Shown piece after piece: positions 25,276 to 33,273 of a stretch of 64,000 nucleotides of DNA. The translations under genes were made by a program, and so were the position numbers. The number at the start of each line of letters is the position of its first letter. Within the stretch, counting starts at the first letter, position 1. Below the pieces are notes generated by a model. The model had not been told where the DNA came from and searched no databases. It worked only from the letters and a program-made list of their open reading frames with translations. Origin of the DNA: DASQFQ01 sp963730115 (GTDB taxonomy: Bacteria; Actinomycetota; Thermoleophilia; Solirubrobacterales; Solirubrobacteraceae); the NCBI GenBank assembly GCA_963730115.1, contig CAVSQM010000004.1, forward strand, positions 124,001-188,000, in the 5' to 3' direction.

Positions 25276-26277
25276 ATGGGACCCTTCAGCCTGCGCGCCC
25301 TGCTCGGCGCGCTCCTCGCTCTCACCCTTCTCGCCGGCCCCGCGGCCGCCCGGCCGGTCGCGGCCGATCCGGCGCCGCCGCCCGCGGCCGACGGCACACG
25401 GATCGCCGCTGCGTTCGCGAAGCTCACGCGCTCCACCAGCTGGCAGCTCGTCGGCAAGGTGCCGCTCAAGTTCGACGCCCACCACCCCGAGGGGATCGCG
25501 CGCGTCGGCGACCACTACGTGCTCTCCACGGTCGAGGTGACCGAGCCCACCCAGCGCTACGAGCCGCCCGGCACCATCATCGACGGGACGGATCGCACGC
25601 CGGGCAAGGGCATCGGGCACCTGATCGCCTTCGACGCGCAGGGCAACCGGCTCGACGACGTGCGACTGGACGACGGCGCGAACATCTACCACCCGGGCGG
25701 GCTGGACTACGACGGCCGCTCACTGTGGGTCGCGGTGGCCGAGTACCGGCCGAACAAGCCGTCGATCATCTACCGCGTCGACCCGCTCAGCCTCAGGGCC
25801 CGCGAGGTGCTGCGCACGCCCGACCACATCGGCGGGATCGTGCATGACACGCGCCGCGACCGGGTGCTCGGGCTCAACTGGGGCTCGCGCACGGCCTACG
25901 AATGGAAGCTGACCTCGCGCGGCGCGAAGTTGACGGACACCACGGTCAACCCCAGCCACTTCGTCGACTATCAGGACTGCAAGTACCTGGGCAAGCCGCG
26001 CCGCTTCGAGAACCCGGCGATGCTCTGCAGCGGAATCGCGACGCTGCGCCATCCCGGGCCTGACGGTCAGCCCGTCAGCTACGACCTCGGTGGCGTGGCG
26101 CTGGTGGACACGACCACCATGCGCCCGCTCAACGAGGTGCCGTTCCAGGAGTACACCGACCAGCGCCAGGTGGCCACCCGGAACGCCATCGACGTGCAGA
26201 TCGTCGACGGGCGCCTGCGGCTCTACCTGGTCGCCGACGACGATGACTCCGATCTCCTGATCTACGAGGCGGGCTAG
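25276..26277 (+). CDS. Secreted DUF6454-like beta-propeller protein
   Basis: This is a 333-residue protein with a Sec signal (hydrophobic LLGALLALTLLAG, then AAARP). The mature part has repeated beta-propeller-like segments: HHPEGIARVGDHYVLST, GHLIAFDAQGNRLDDV, YHPGGLDYDGRSLWVAVAEY and SLRAREVLRTPDHIGGIV. It fits a DUF6454-type family of unknown function, likely extracytoplasmic. It starts 10 bases after the preceding gene on the same strand. Confidence 0.75.
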   Translation: MGPFSLRALLGALLALTLLAGPAAARPVAADPAPPPAADGTRIAAAFAKLTRSTSWQLVGKVPLKFDAHHPEGIARVGDHYVLSTVEVTEPTQRYEPPGTIIDGTDRTPGKGIGHLIAFDAQGNRLDDVRLDDGANIYHPGGLDYDGRSLWVAVAEYRPNKPSIIYRVDPLSLRAREVLRTPDHIGGIVHDTRRDRVLGLNWGSRTAYEWKLTSRGAKLTDTTVNPSHFVDYQDCKYLGKPRRFENPAMLCSGIATLRHPGPDGQPVSYDLGGVALVDTTTMRPLNEVPFQEYTDQRQVATRNAIDVQIVDGRLRLYLVADDDDSDLLIYEAG

Positions 26278-26320
26278 ATGGTCTGAACGACCGCTGCTCC
26301 AGGGGGTGTGTAATGCCGAC

Positions 26321-27775
26321 ATGGCCATCACGTCGCCCGCACCGGCCCTCACGCTCCGCAGCGCCACCGACCTCGCCGCCGCGATCCGCGGCGGCGAGGT
26401 CTCCGCGCGTGAGGTGGTGCAGGCGCATGTCGACCGCCTGCACGCCCGCCAGCCGCGCACGAACGCGCTCGCGTGCGATCGCTTCGTCGAGGCACTGGCC
26501 GAGGCGGACGCGGCGGACGCGCGCGTCAAGGCCGGCGGCGAGCTCCCGCCGTTCCTGGGGGTGCCGTGCACGGTCAAGGAGTCGATCTCGGTCAAGGGCA
26601 TGCCCAACTGCGCCGGGCTGGTGGCGCGGCGCGAGCACCGCTCCGAGGAGAACGCGCCCGCCGTCCAGCGGCTGATCGACGCGGGCTTCATCCCGCTCGG
26701 AGTGACGAACACGTCCGAGATGACGATGTGGATCGAGTCCCACAACCGCGTCTACGGCCGCACCCGCAACGCCTACGACCCGCACCGGACCGCCGGCGGG
26801 TCGTCGGGCGGCGAGGGGGCGGCGGTCGGGTCGGGAGGCTCGCCGGTCGGGCTCGGCTCCGACATCGGCGGCTCGATCCGCCTGCCCGCGTTCTTCAACG
26901 GCGTGTTCGGCCACAAGCCCTCCCCCGGGCTCGTCCCCAACACCGGCCAGTTCCCGAGCACCGAGGGCGAGGCCGCCTACATGCTCACGCTCGGCCCGCT
27001 CGCCCGCCATGCCGAGGACCTGATGCCGGTGACGAAGATCATCGCCGGGCCGGACGGCCGGGACGAGCGCTGCGTCGCGCGCGAGCTCGGCGACCCGCAG
27101 AGCGTCGACCTCGCGAAGACACGCGTCCTGCTCGCCGACGACGCCTCGCTCGTCCCCGCCAGGAAGGAGCTGCGCGACGCGCGCGACCAGGCCGCCAAGG
27201 CGCTCGAGGACCGCGGCGCCAGCTGCGAGCGCGTCTCGCTCAAGCAGCTCCGGCGCGCGCTCGAGATCTACCTCGCCGCGCTCGGGGACGGGGCCGGCAC
27301 GTCGCTGGGCGAGCTGCTCGAAGGGGCCGGTGTGCAGCCCAGCGACCACCCGTGGCGGGAGGCCGCACGCGGACGGGGCGACCACACGCTGCCGGTCCTC
27401 ATCACGCTCACGCTCGAGCGCCTCAACCGGCACGTGCCCGCCGCCCGCACCCAGAAGGCGCTGGCCGCCGCCCAGGCCCTCCGCGAGGAGGTCCGCGCCA
27501 TCCTCGGCGACGACGGGATCCTGCTCCACCAGCCGCACCCGCGCGTCGCCCCGCGCCACGGCGCGACGGTCGGCCGCGCCTGGGTCCTCACCCCCGCCGC
27601 GACCTTCAACCTGCTCGGCCTCCCCGTCACGCAGGTCCCGCTCGGCCTCAACGCCAAGGGCCTGCCGCTCGGCGTCCAGGTCGCCGCCGCCGACGGCAAC
27701 GACCACCTGACCATCGCCGCCGCGCTCGCGCTGGAGAAGCGCTTCGGCGGCTGGGTCCCGCCCGCAGGGCGCTAA
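26321..27775 (+). CDS. Amidase-signature family hydrolase (FAAH-like)
   Basis: This is an amidase-signature enzyme of about 484 residues that would hydrolyse carboxamides. The catalytic lysine is in TVKESISVKG, and the two serines of the Ser-cisSer-Lys triad are in the AGGSSGGEGA and GSDIGGSIRLP segments. GHKPSPGLVP follows as in the family. The length and the KESI motif favour FAAH-like amidases over GatA, and no gatB or gatC is nearby. ATG 26321 is chosen, though the GTG at 26306 is in frame. It converges on the response regulator and overlaps it by 4 bp. Confidence 0.9.
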   Translation: MAITSPAPALTLRSATDLAAAIRGGEVSAREVVQAHVDRLHARQPRTNALACDRFVEALAEADAADARVKAGGELPPFLGVPCTVKESISVKGMPNCAGLVARREHRSEENAPAVQRLIDAGFIPLGVTNTSEMTMWIESHNRVYGRTRNAYDPHRTAGGSSGGEGAAVGSGGSPVGLGSDIGGSIRLPAFFNGVFGHKPSPGLVPNTGQFPSTEGEAAYMLTLGPLARHAEDLMPVTKIIAGPDGRDERCVARELGDPQSVDLAKTRVLLADDASLVPARKELRDARDQAAKALEDRGASCERVSLKQLRRALEIYLAALGDGAGTSLGELLEGAGVQPSDHPWREAARGRGDHTLPVLITLTLERLNRHVPAARTQKALAAAQALREEVRAILGDDGILLHQPHPRVAPRHGATVGRAWVLTPAATFNLLGLPVTQVPLGLNAKGLPLGVQVAAADGNDHLTIAAALALEKRFGGWVPPAGR

Positions 27776-28416
27776 TCGAACAGGCCGGTCCGGTAGGCCA
27801 TCACCACGGCCTGCACCCGGTCGCGCAGCCCGAGCTTCTGGAGCACGTGGGTCACGTGCGTCTTGACCGTCGTGTCGCTGATGAAGAGCTGCTCGCCGAT
27901 CTCCGCGTTCGACAGCCCCTCGACGATCAGCCGGAACACCTCGCGCTCGCGCTCGGTCAGCTCCTCCACGCCCGCCGGCGGCGTCACCCGCGGCACGCGC
28001 GTGAACTCGCGGATCACGCGCTTGGTGACCGCGGGCGAGAGGAGCGCATCGCCGGCCGCGACGGTCCGGATCGCCTCCAGCAGCTGCTCCGGCGGGTCGT
28101 CCTTGAGCACGAACCCGGAGGCGCCGGCGCTCAGGGCCTCGTAGATGTACTCGTCGAGATCGAACGTGGTGAGGATCAGGATCCGCGCGCCGGGGTCGGC
28201 GGCGAGGATCCGCCGCGTCGCGCCCAGCCCGTCGAGCTCGGGCATGCGGATGTCCATCAGGATCACCGTCGGCTGGAAGCGCGCCGCCTTGTCGACCGCC
28301 TCCCGGCCGTCCGCCGCCTCGGCCACCACCTCGATGTCCGGCTGGTCGGCGAGCAGCATCCGGAAGCCCGCGCGCACCAGCGACTGGTCGTCGGCCACGA
28401 GCACCTTGATGGTCAT
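27772..28416 (-). CDS. NarL/FixJ-type response regulator
   Basis: This is a 214-residue regulator. The receiver domain has D9, D10 and phosphoacceptor D55 (VILMDIRMPE), T in ILTTFDL and K in FVLKDDP. The LuxR helix-turn-helix at the C-terminus is ELTEREREVFRLIVEGLSN, then SDTTVKTHVTHVLQKLGLRD. Its ATG overlaps the stop of the kinase gene by 4 bases, so the two form a two-component operon with the histidine kinase at 28413-29540. The targets are unknown. Confidence 0.93.
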   Translation of the reverse strand: MTIKVLVADDQSLVRAGFRMLLADQPDIEVVAEAADGREAVDKAARFQPTVILMDIRMPELDGLGATRRILAADPGARILILTTFDLDEYIYEALSAGASGFVLKDDPPEQLLEAIRTVAAGDALLSPAVTKRVIREFTRVPRVTPPAGVEELTEREREVFRLIVEGLSNAEIGEQLFISDTTVKTHVTHVLQKLGLRDRVQAVVMAYRTGLFD

Positions 28417-29540
28417 CGGGCGCCCTCCAGCGGCAGCCGCGCCGACAGCGTGAACCCGCCGCCGTTCGAGGTCCCGGCCGTCATCGAGCCCCCGAAGACC
28501 TTCACGCGCTCGCGGATGCCCACCAGGCCGTGGCCGAGGCCGTCGCCGCCCGCCGCGCCCCGCCCGTCGTCGTGCACGTCGATCTGCAGCTCGCCGGCGC
28601 CGTACCGGACCACGACGTCAGCCCGCGTCGCCCCCGCGTGCTTCAGCGCGTTGGTCAAGCCCTCCTGGATGATCCGGTAGGCCGACAGGTCCAGCGCCCG
28701 CGGCAGCGGCGGCGCATCGCCGTCGACCGTCAGCTGCACCGGCAAGCCGGCCCGCCCGAACGCCTCGACCAGCGGCTCCAGCGTGCCGAGGCCGGGCTGG
28801 GGAGCGAGGTCGACCTCGTCGCCCTCGCGCCGCAGCGCCCCCAGCAGCCGCCGCATCTCTGCCAGCGCGGTGCGGCCGGTCTGCTCGACGTCGCGCAGCG
28901 CGTCCTCGTCCTCGCCCGCCGGCAGCCGATGGCGGACCGCGCCGGCCTGCAGCACCATCACGGACACCGCGTGAGCGACGATGTCGTGCAGCTCGCGCGC
29001 GATCCGCGTGCGCTCCTCGGCCGCCGCGAGCTGCGCCGCCTGCGCAGCCCGCTCCTCGGCCGCCTCGGCCTGGGCAGAGCGCTCGCGCAGCGCGAAGCCG
29101 GCCAGCCAGGCGATCCCGAACAGCGCCGGGGTAAAGATGAAGTCCTCCGCCGCGTGCAACGGGTCGTTGGAGACGATGATCGCCGCGCTGGCGAGCACGA
29201 TCGCGCCGCCGACGCGCTGCTGCACCTCGTCGCGCACCTGGCCGAGGAGGAAGGAGGCCGCCAGCCCGGCGACGGCCACTGCGTCGGTGTACACCACGAG
29301 GGTGCCGTCGACGAACGACAGCGCCGCGGCCGCCAGCCACAGCCCGGCGGGTGCGGCGAACGGCCACCAGCGGCGACCGAGCAGCGCGAGCACCACGAAC
29401 GCGGCCGCCGGCGCGGCGAACCACGGCGACGTCTGCGGCGCCGTCGCGGGCTCCTCCGCGATGACGACCTCCAACGCAGCCGCGAAGGCACCGACGACGA
29501 TCAGGAGATCGAGCCCGTAGCGTCGGGCGAAGGTCAACAC
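28413..29540 (-). CDS. Sensor histidine kinase (HisKA_3 family)
   Basis: This is a 375-residue membrane kinase with about five to six N-terminal transmembrane segments (to about residue 155) and no extracellular sensor domain. A short coiled coil precedes the HisKA_3 segment with EERTRIARELHDIVAHAV; the His in ELHD is phosphorylated. The HATPase domain includes IIQEGLTNALKHAGA and DDGRGAAGG, then GLVGIRERV. It is the partner of the response regulator at 27772-28416, which it overlaps by 4 bases. This type often senses membrane or envelope stress. Confidence 0.9.
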   Translation of the reverse strand: MLTFARRYGLDLLIVVGAFAAALEVVIAEEPATAPQTSPWFAAPAAAFVVLALLGRRWWPFAAPAGLWLAAAALSFVDGTLVVYTDAVAVAGLAASFLLGQVRDEVQQRVGGAIVLASAAIIVSNDPLHAAEDFIFTPALFGIAWLAGFALRERSAQAEAAEERAAQAAQLAAAEERTRIARELHDIVAHAVSVMVLQAGAVRHRLPAGEDEDALRDVEQTGRTALAEMRRLLGALRREGDEVDLAPQPGLGTLEPLVEAFGRAGLPVQLTVDGDAPPLPRALDLSAYRIIQEGLTNALKHAGATRADVVVRYGAGELQIDVHDDGRGAAGGDGLGHGLVGIRERVKVFGGSMTAGTSNGGGFTLSARLPLEGAR

Positions 29541-29619
29541 GAGCCGACGCTACCCCAGCCGCGCGCGCCTCGCCTCCTCCCAAGGTCGGAGCCGGGATCG
29601 TCGCCCGGACGACCTCGAG

Positions 29620-29633
29620 TTAGGGTGACCTAA
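29620..29633. promoter_or_regulatory. Inverted repeat TTAGG-N4-CCTAA, possible DtxR-type operator
   Basis: The sequence TTAGGGTGACCTAA is a perfect 5-bp inverted repeat 14 nt before the ATG at 29648. It matches the inner part of the 19-bp DtxR/IdeR iron box (TTAGGTTAGGCTAACCTAA) at about 14 of 19 positions when aligned. It is followed by TAATAA, which could be part of a -10 region. Binding by an iron or manganese repressor is inference. Confidence 0.35.
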
Positions 29634-29647
29634 TAACCTCTGCAGAG

Positions 29648-29992
29648 ATGCCGGTCACGCCCGTCTTCCGCTGCGACATCTGCGGTGTCCGCCCGGACGC
29701 CGAGACGCACCACTGGCTGCGCCGCCAGATGCTCGACCTGCGCTTCGGCGAGTACGTCGACGCCGAGCCCGGCAACTGGCTGACCTGGCACGGCCGCGGT
29801 ATCTACGGCAGCACCCGCTACGCCTGCGGCGAGCACCGCGGCGACCTCAAGGCCGACCTGCGGGAGACCTACGGCACCGTCGGCCCGCACCCGTGGGCCA
29901 AGGGCCCGCACCCGTGGGCGGGCCGCCGCGGCACCGACCGCGCCCGCAGCCTCGCGCGCGGGCTCGGCTCGACGTTCGGCGCGCCGGGATAA
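29648..29992 (+). CDS. Conserved hypothetical protein with a zinc-binding Cys/His pattern
   Basis: This is a 114-residue soluble protein. CDICG near the N-terminus (about 9-13), HH at about 21-22 and CGEHRGDLKADLRE (about 58) suggest a small zinc site of the HNH-like or treble-clef kind. The C-terminus repeats the short unit GPHPWA twice. No family is recognised with confidence. It precedes a dodecin gene by 8 bases on the same strand and may share the DtxR-like site at 29620-29633. Confidence 0.7.
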   Translation: MPVTPVFRCDICGVRPDAETHHWLRRQMLDLRFGEYVDAEPGNWLTWHGRGIYGSTRYACGEHRGDLKADLRETYGTVGPHPWAKGPHPWAGRRGTDRARSLARGLGSTFGAPG

Positions 29993-30000
29993 TCGCTCGC

Positions 30001-30207
30001 ATGAGCGATCACGTCTACAAGTCCGTGGAGATCACGGGCACCTCCACCGAGGGCGTCACCGAGGCCATCGACCGCGCGGTCGGGAAGGCCTCGGAGACGC
30101 TGCGCAACCTCGACTGGTTCGAGGTGGTGAACGTCCGCGGCCACATCGACGACGGCCGCGTCGCGCACTACCAGGTCACGCTGAAGATCGGCTTCCGGCT
30201 CGAGTGA
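30001..30207 (+). CDS. Dodecin (flavin-binding)
   Basis: This is a 68-residue protein with the full dodecin signature: HVYKSVEITGTSTEGV, AIDRAVGKASETLRNLDWFEV and HYQVTLKIGFRLE. Dodecins form hollow 12-mers that bind and store flavins such as riboflavin/FMN, often also CoA. Its stop codon is directly adjacent to the stop of a second dodecin on the opposite strand. It sits 8 bases after the zinc-type hypothetical gene. Confidence 0.93.
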   Translation: MSDHVYKSVEITGTSTEGVTEAIDRAVGKASETLRNLDWFEVVNVRGHIDDGRVAHYQVTLKIGFRLE

Positions 30208-30423
30208 CTACGCGCTCGACTCGAACTTGAACGAGATCGCGAGGCGGACGCGGAAGTTCACGACGCCGCCGTCGCCGATCGTCACGTCCTGACGCAGCAC
30301 CTCGGCGATGCGCAGGTCGCGGACGGACTTCGCCGCCGTCTCGACGGCGCTGCGCGCGGCGGCCTCCCACGATTCGGTGCTGACGCCGATCACCTCGGTG
30401 ACGCGGTACACGGTCTCGGCCAT
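30208..30423 (-). CDS. Dodecin-like protein, second copy
   Basis: This is a 71-residue dodecin-family protein: VYRVTEVIGVSTESWEAAAR, AVETAAKSVRDLRIAEV and VNFRVRLAISFKFES. It is only distantly similar to the neighbouring copy. It has the conserved IGVST turn, but the tryptophan is shifted (SWEAAAR rather than LDWF), so flavin binding may differ. The ATG is at 30423. The two genes face each other with no bases between the stops. Confidence 0.9.
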   Translation of the reverse strand: MAETVYRVTEVIGVSTESWEAAARSAVETAAKSVRDLRIAEVLRQDVTIGDGGVVNFRVRLAISFKFESSA

Positions 30424-30464
30424 GCTGGTCCCCTCTCGGTATTTGCGGACAGGGGCGAGTCCTA

Positions 30465-31106
30465 TCACCCGAGCGTCGCACCGAGCCACGCGACCGCCGC
30501 CGGGACGTGCTGGGGGTCGATGTGATGACCGGCGTCGGACTCGTGGTACTCGACCTCGATCCCGCCCGCCTCGAGCAGGTCGCGGGCCGTCCGGGCGAAG
30601 CCGATCTCCATCACCGGGTCGCGGCGCCCATGGGCGATGAAGGCGCGCAGGGCGGCGCGGCCGGCCAGATCCGGCTCCCAGCCGTCGACCACCGGAACGA
30701 AGCCCGAGAACGCCAGGATCCCCGCCGGCGCGGGCCGCTCCCCGCTCAGCCCCATCGAATACGACATCACCGAGCCCATCGAGAAGCCGCCGAACACGGT
30801 CCGCTCCGGCGCGACCCCGGTGCGCTCCCAGAGCTCGTCGTGGAACGACGCCAGCGCGTCGAACGCCGCGTGGAACGTGTCGTGGTCCGGGTAGCCGACG
30901 CGCGGCACCACGTACCAGTGGTAGCCGGGCCAGCCCGGCAGCGTCAGCGGCGCCCGCGGCGTGGCGACGTGCAGCCGCCGCTGCGGGTCGAGCACGTCGC
31001 CGAGGGAGAGCAGGTCGTGCTCGTCGGCGCCGCGGCCGTGGTGGAGGACGAGCAGCCCCTCGGGCTCGCCGGCGGCGGGGCGCTCTTGGTAGGTCAGCTC
31101 GCTCAT
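30465..31106 (-). CDS. Alpha/beta hydrolase (phospholipase/carboxylesterase type)
   Basis: This is a 213-residue cytosolic serine hydrolase. The nucleophile is in GGFSMGSVMSY, the acid residue in HGRRDPVM and the histidine in DAGHHIDP, with LLVLHHGRGADEHDLL giving the oxyanion region. It fits the phospholipase/carboxylesterase family, which hydrolyses short acyl esters or lysophospholipids. The start is ATG 31106; no signal peptide is visible. It is divergent from the histidine kinase gene. Confidence 0.88.
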   Translation of the reverse strand: MSELTYQERPAAGEPEGLLVLHHGRGADEHDLLSLGDVLDPQRRLHVATPRAPLTLPGWPGYHWYVVPRVGYPDHDTFHAAFDALASFHDELWERTGVAPERTVFGGFSMGSVMSYSMGLSGERPAPAGILAFSGFVPVVDGWEPDLAGRAALRAFIAHGRRDPVMEIGFARTARDLLEAGGIEVEYHESDAGHHIDPQHVPAAVAWLGATLG

Positions 31107-31176
31107 CGGCCGGAACTCTGCCAGTTGGGGAGCGCCGCCCATGGAGCGGCGGCCAGGGCCGCGCAATCATGAGGTC

Positions 31177-32124
31177 GTGTCCCTGCTCTGGCGGGTGTTC
31201 GCCGTCAACGCCGCGATCGTGGTCGCGGCCGTCGTCGTGCTCGCGCTCTCGCCGGCGACGGTCAGCTCCCGGATCACCGCGGGCGAGCTCGCCGTGCTCG
31301 GCGCCGGCGTGCTCGCCGTGCTGGCCATCAACCTGCTCGCGCTGCGGCGCGTCTTCGGCCCGCTCGAGCAATTGACCGCGCTGATGCGCCGGGTCGACCC
31401 GCTCGCCCCGGGGCAGCGGGTCGAGATCGAGCGCCAGGCGGCGGAGGTCGCGGCGCTCGGCCACGCGTTCAACGACATGCTCGACCGGCTCGAGCTCGAG
31501 CGCCGCGACAGCGCCCGCCGCGCGCTCGACGCGCAGGAGGAGGAGCGGCGGCGCGTGGCGCGCGAGCTGCACGACGAGATCGGCCAGACGCTGACCGGCG
31601 TCGTGCTGCAGCTCGAGACCCTGGAGCCGCGCGCGCCCGAGGCGCTGCGGGCCGAGCTGCGCTCGCTCGAGGCGTCGGTGCGCGCGGGCATCGAGGAGGT
31701 CCGCGACCTCGTGCGGCGGCTGCGGCCGGAGGCGCTCGACGACTTCGGCCTGCGCTCCGCGCTCGTGTCGCTGGGCTCCGGGCTCGCCGAGCACAGCGGC
31801 CTGCGCGTCGCCCCCGACCTGGCCGGCGACCTCCCCACCCTGAGCCCCGAGGACGAGCTCGTCGTCTACCGCGTCGCCCAGGAGAGCCTCGTCAACGTCG
31901 TCCGCCACGCCCGCGCCACACGCGCGGAGCTGAGCCTCCGGGCCGAGAACGGGGCGGTCGTCCTGCGCGTGCGCGACGACGGCAAGGGCATCGACGCCGC
32001 CGGCCTGCGCTCCGGCACCGGCGTGCGCGGCATGCGCGAGCGGGCGCTGCTCGTCGGCGGCGACCTCCGCGTCACCCACGTCCTGCCCCACGGCACCGAG
32101 GTGCAGCTGCGGCTGCCGCTCTAG
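31177..32124 (+). CDS. HAMP-type sensor histidine kinase (HisKA_3)
   Basis: This is a kinase of about 315 residues with two transmembrane helices near the N-terminus, almost no periplasmic loop and a HAMP-like linker (PLEQLTALMRRVDPL, FNDMLDRLELE). The HisKA_3 segment carries RRRVARELHDEIGQTL and the HATPase domain AQESLVNVVRHARA, DDGKGIDAAG and GMRERALLVGG. GTG 31177 (VSLLWRVFAVN) is preferred to ATG 31141 because the extra 12 residues are polar and unlike the family. It is followed after 5 bp by its response regulator. Confidence 0.88.
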   Translation: MSLLWRVFAVNAAIVVAAVVVLALSPATVSSRITAGELAVLGAGVLAVLAINLLALRRVFGPLEQLTALMRRVDPLAPGQRVEIERQAAEVAALGHAFNDMLDRLELERRDSARRALDAQEEERRRVARELHDEIGQTLTGVVLQLETLEPRAPEALRAELRSLEASVRAGIEEVRDLVRRLRPEALDDFGLRSALVSLGSGLAEHSGLRVAPDLAGDLPTLSPEDELVVYRVAQESLVNVVRHARATRAELSLRAENGAVVLRVRDDGKGIDAAGLRSGTGVRGMRERALLVGGDLRVTHVLPHGTEVQLRLPL

Positions 32125-32129
32125 GGGTC

Positions 32130-32789
32130 ATGACCACGCCGCTGAAGATCCGCATCCTGCTCGCCGACGACCACACGGTCGTGCGGCGCGGGCTGCGGAT
32201 GGTGCTCGAGGCGGCGCCCGACCTCGAGGTCGCGGCCGAGGCGTCCGACGGCATCGAGGCTGTCGAGCGCGCGCTGCGCGAGGACATCGACCTGGCGATC
32301 CTCGACGTCGCGATGCCGCGCCGGACCGGCCTCCAGGCGGCGCGCGAGCTGTCGAAGCGCCGCCCCGACCTCAAGCTGCTGATGCTCTCGATGCACGAGG
32401 TGGAGCAGTACTTCTTCGAGGCGCTGAAGGCGGGGGCGTCGGGCTACGTGCTCAAGACCGCCGCCGGCCGCGACCTCGTCGAGGCGTGCCGCGCGGCGAT
32501 GCGCGGCGAGCCGTTCCTCTACCCGCCCGCCGTGCGCGGGATCATGCGCGACTACCTCGAGCGCGCCGCCGACGGCGACGCGCTGCGCGACGAGCCGCTG
32601 ACCCCGCGCGAGCTGGAGGTGCTCAAGCTCGTCGCCGAGGCGCACAGCAGCGAGCAGATCGCCGAGCTCCTGACCATCAGCCCGCGCACGGTCGAGCGCC
32701 ATCGCGAGAACCTGATGGGCAAGCTCGGCATGCGCGACCGCGTGCAGCTCACCCGCTACGCCATCCGCCGCGGGCTGGTCGAGCCGTGA
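32130..32789 (+). CDS. NarL-type response regulator
   Basis: This is a 219-residue regulator: receiver with D13/D14 and phosphoacceptor D59 (LAILDVAMPR), K in YVLKTAAG, and a C-terminal LuxR helix-turn-helix (PLTPRELEVLKLVAEAHSS, then SPRTVERHRENLMGKLGMRD). It is the partner of the kinase at 31177-32124, 5 bp upstream. Its stop overlaps the GTG of the small membrane protein gene by 4 bases, so three genes probably form an operon. Confidence 0.93.
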   Translation: MTTPLKIRILLADDHTVVRRGLRMVLEAAPDLEVAAEASDGIEAVERALREDIDLAILDVAMPRRTGLQAARELSKRRPDLKLLMLSMHEVEQYFFEALKAGASGYVLKTAAGRDLVEACRAAMRGEPFLYPPAVRGIMRDYLERAADGDALRDEPLTPRELEVLKLVAEAHSSEQIAELLTISPRTVERHRENLMGKLGMRDRVQLTRYAIRRGLVEP

Positions 32790-33049
32790 GCGTGCTCGTC
32801 TGGGTCCTCGTCGGCATCGCGCTGTGGCACTTCACGGTGCTGCTGCCCGACCGGTTCCACGGCGGCATCATCGGCGCGTTCCTCTACGCAGTCGGCGGCG
32901 CGCTGCTCGCCGGCTGGGCGCTGCCCGAGCCCGGCGTGCCACCCGACAACCCGCCCGGCCTCAACCAGGCGCTGTGGCCGCTCCCCGGCGCGCTCGCGGC
33001 GCTCGGCGCGGCCTACTGGTGGGGTTGTCGGACCGAGGATGGGGAGTAG
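32786..33049 (+). CDS. Small membrane protein, GlsB/YeaQ-like
   Basis: This is an 87-residue protein with three hydrophobic segments (VLVWVLVGIALW; GGIIGAFLYAVGGALLAGW; LPGALAALGAAYWWG). The GGIIGA glycine pattern resembles transglycosylase-associated (GlsB/YeaQ/YmgE) stress proteins, but it is not a certain match. It is translationally coupled to the response regulator through GTGA, so it may be part of the same stress response. Confidence 0.7.
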   Translation: MSVLVWVLVGIALWHFTVLLPDRFHGGIIGAFLYAVGGALLAGWALPEPGVPPDNPPGLNQALWPLPGALAALGAAYWWGCRTEDGE

Positions 33050-33114
33050 TGCCCATGGGAGCGGCGGCGCGCCACACCTAGGCTCGGCTCCCGACCCCGT
33101 ACAGGAGGAGAGCC

Positions 33115-33273
33115 ATGAGCTTCCTTTCCCGCTTCCGCGGTGGTGACGAGCCGGAGGAGCAGACCTGTCCCAAGTGCCGGATGCCCGCGCCGATGGAGGC
33201 CGAGACGTGCCCCGAGTGCGGCTGGGACCTGCGCGAGGCCTACCACCCGGAACCTAGCGCGCAGCCAGGATGA
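33115..33273 (+). CDS. Small zinc-ribbon protein
   Basis: This is a 52-residue protein with CPKC and CPEC separated by about 13 residues, a complete zinc ribbon, flanked by an N-terminal MSFLSRFRGG and a C-terminal WDLREAYHPE. A strong ribosome site (AGGAGGAG, 5-12 nt upstream) supports the ATG at 33115. The role is unknown; such peptides often bind RNA polymerase, ribosomes or other proteins. It overlaps the 3' end of the convergent EamA transporter gene by about 20 bp. Confidence 0.7.
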   Translation: MSFLSRFRGGDEPEEQTCPKCRMPAPMEAETCPECGWDLREAYHPEPSAQPG

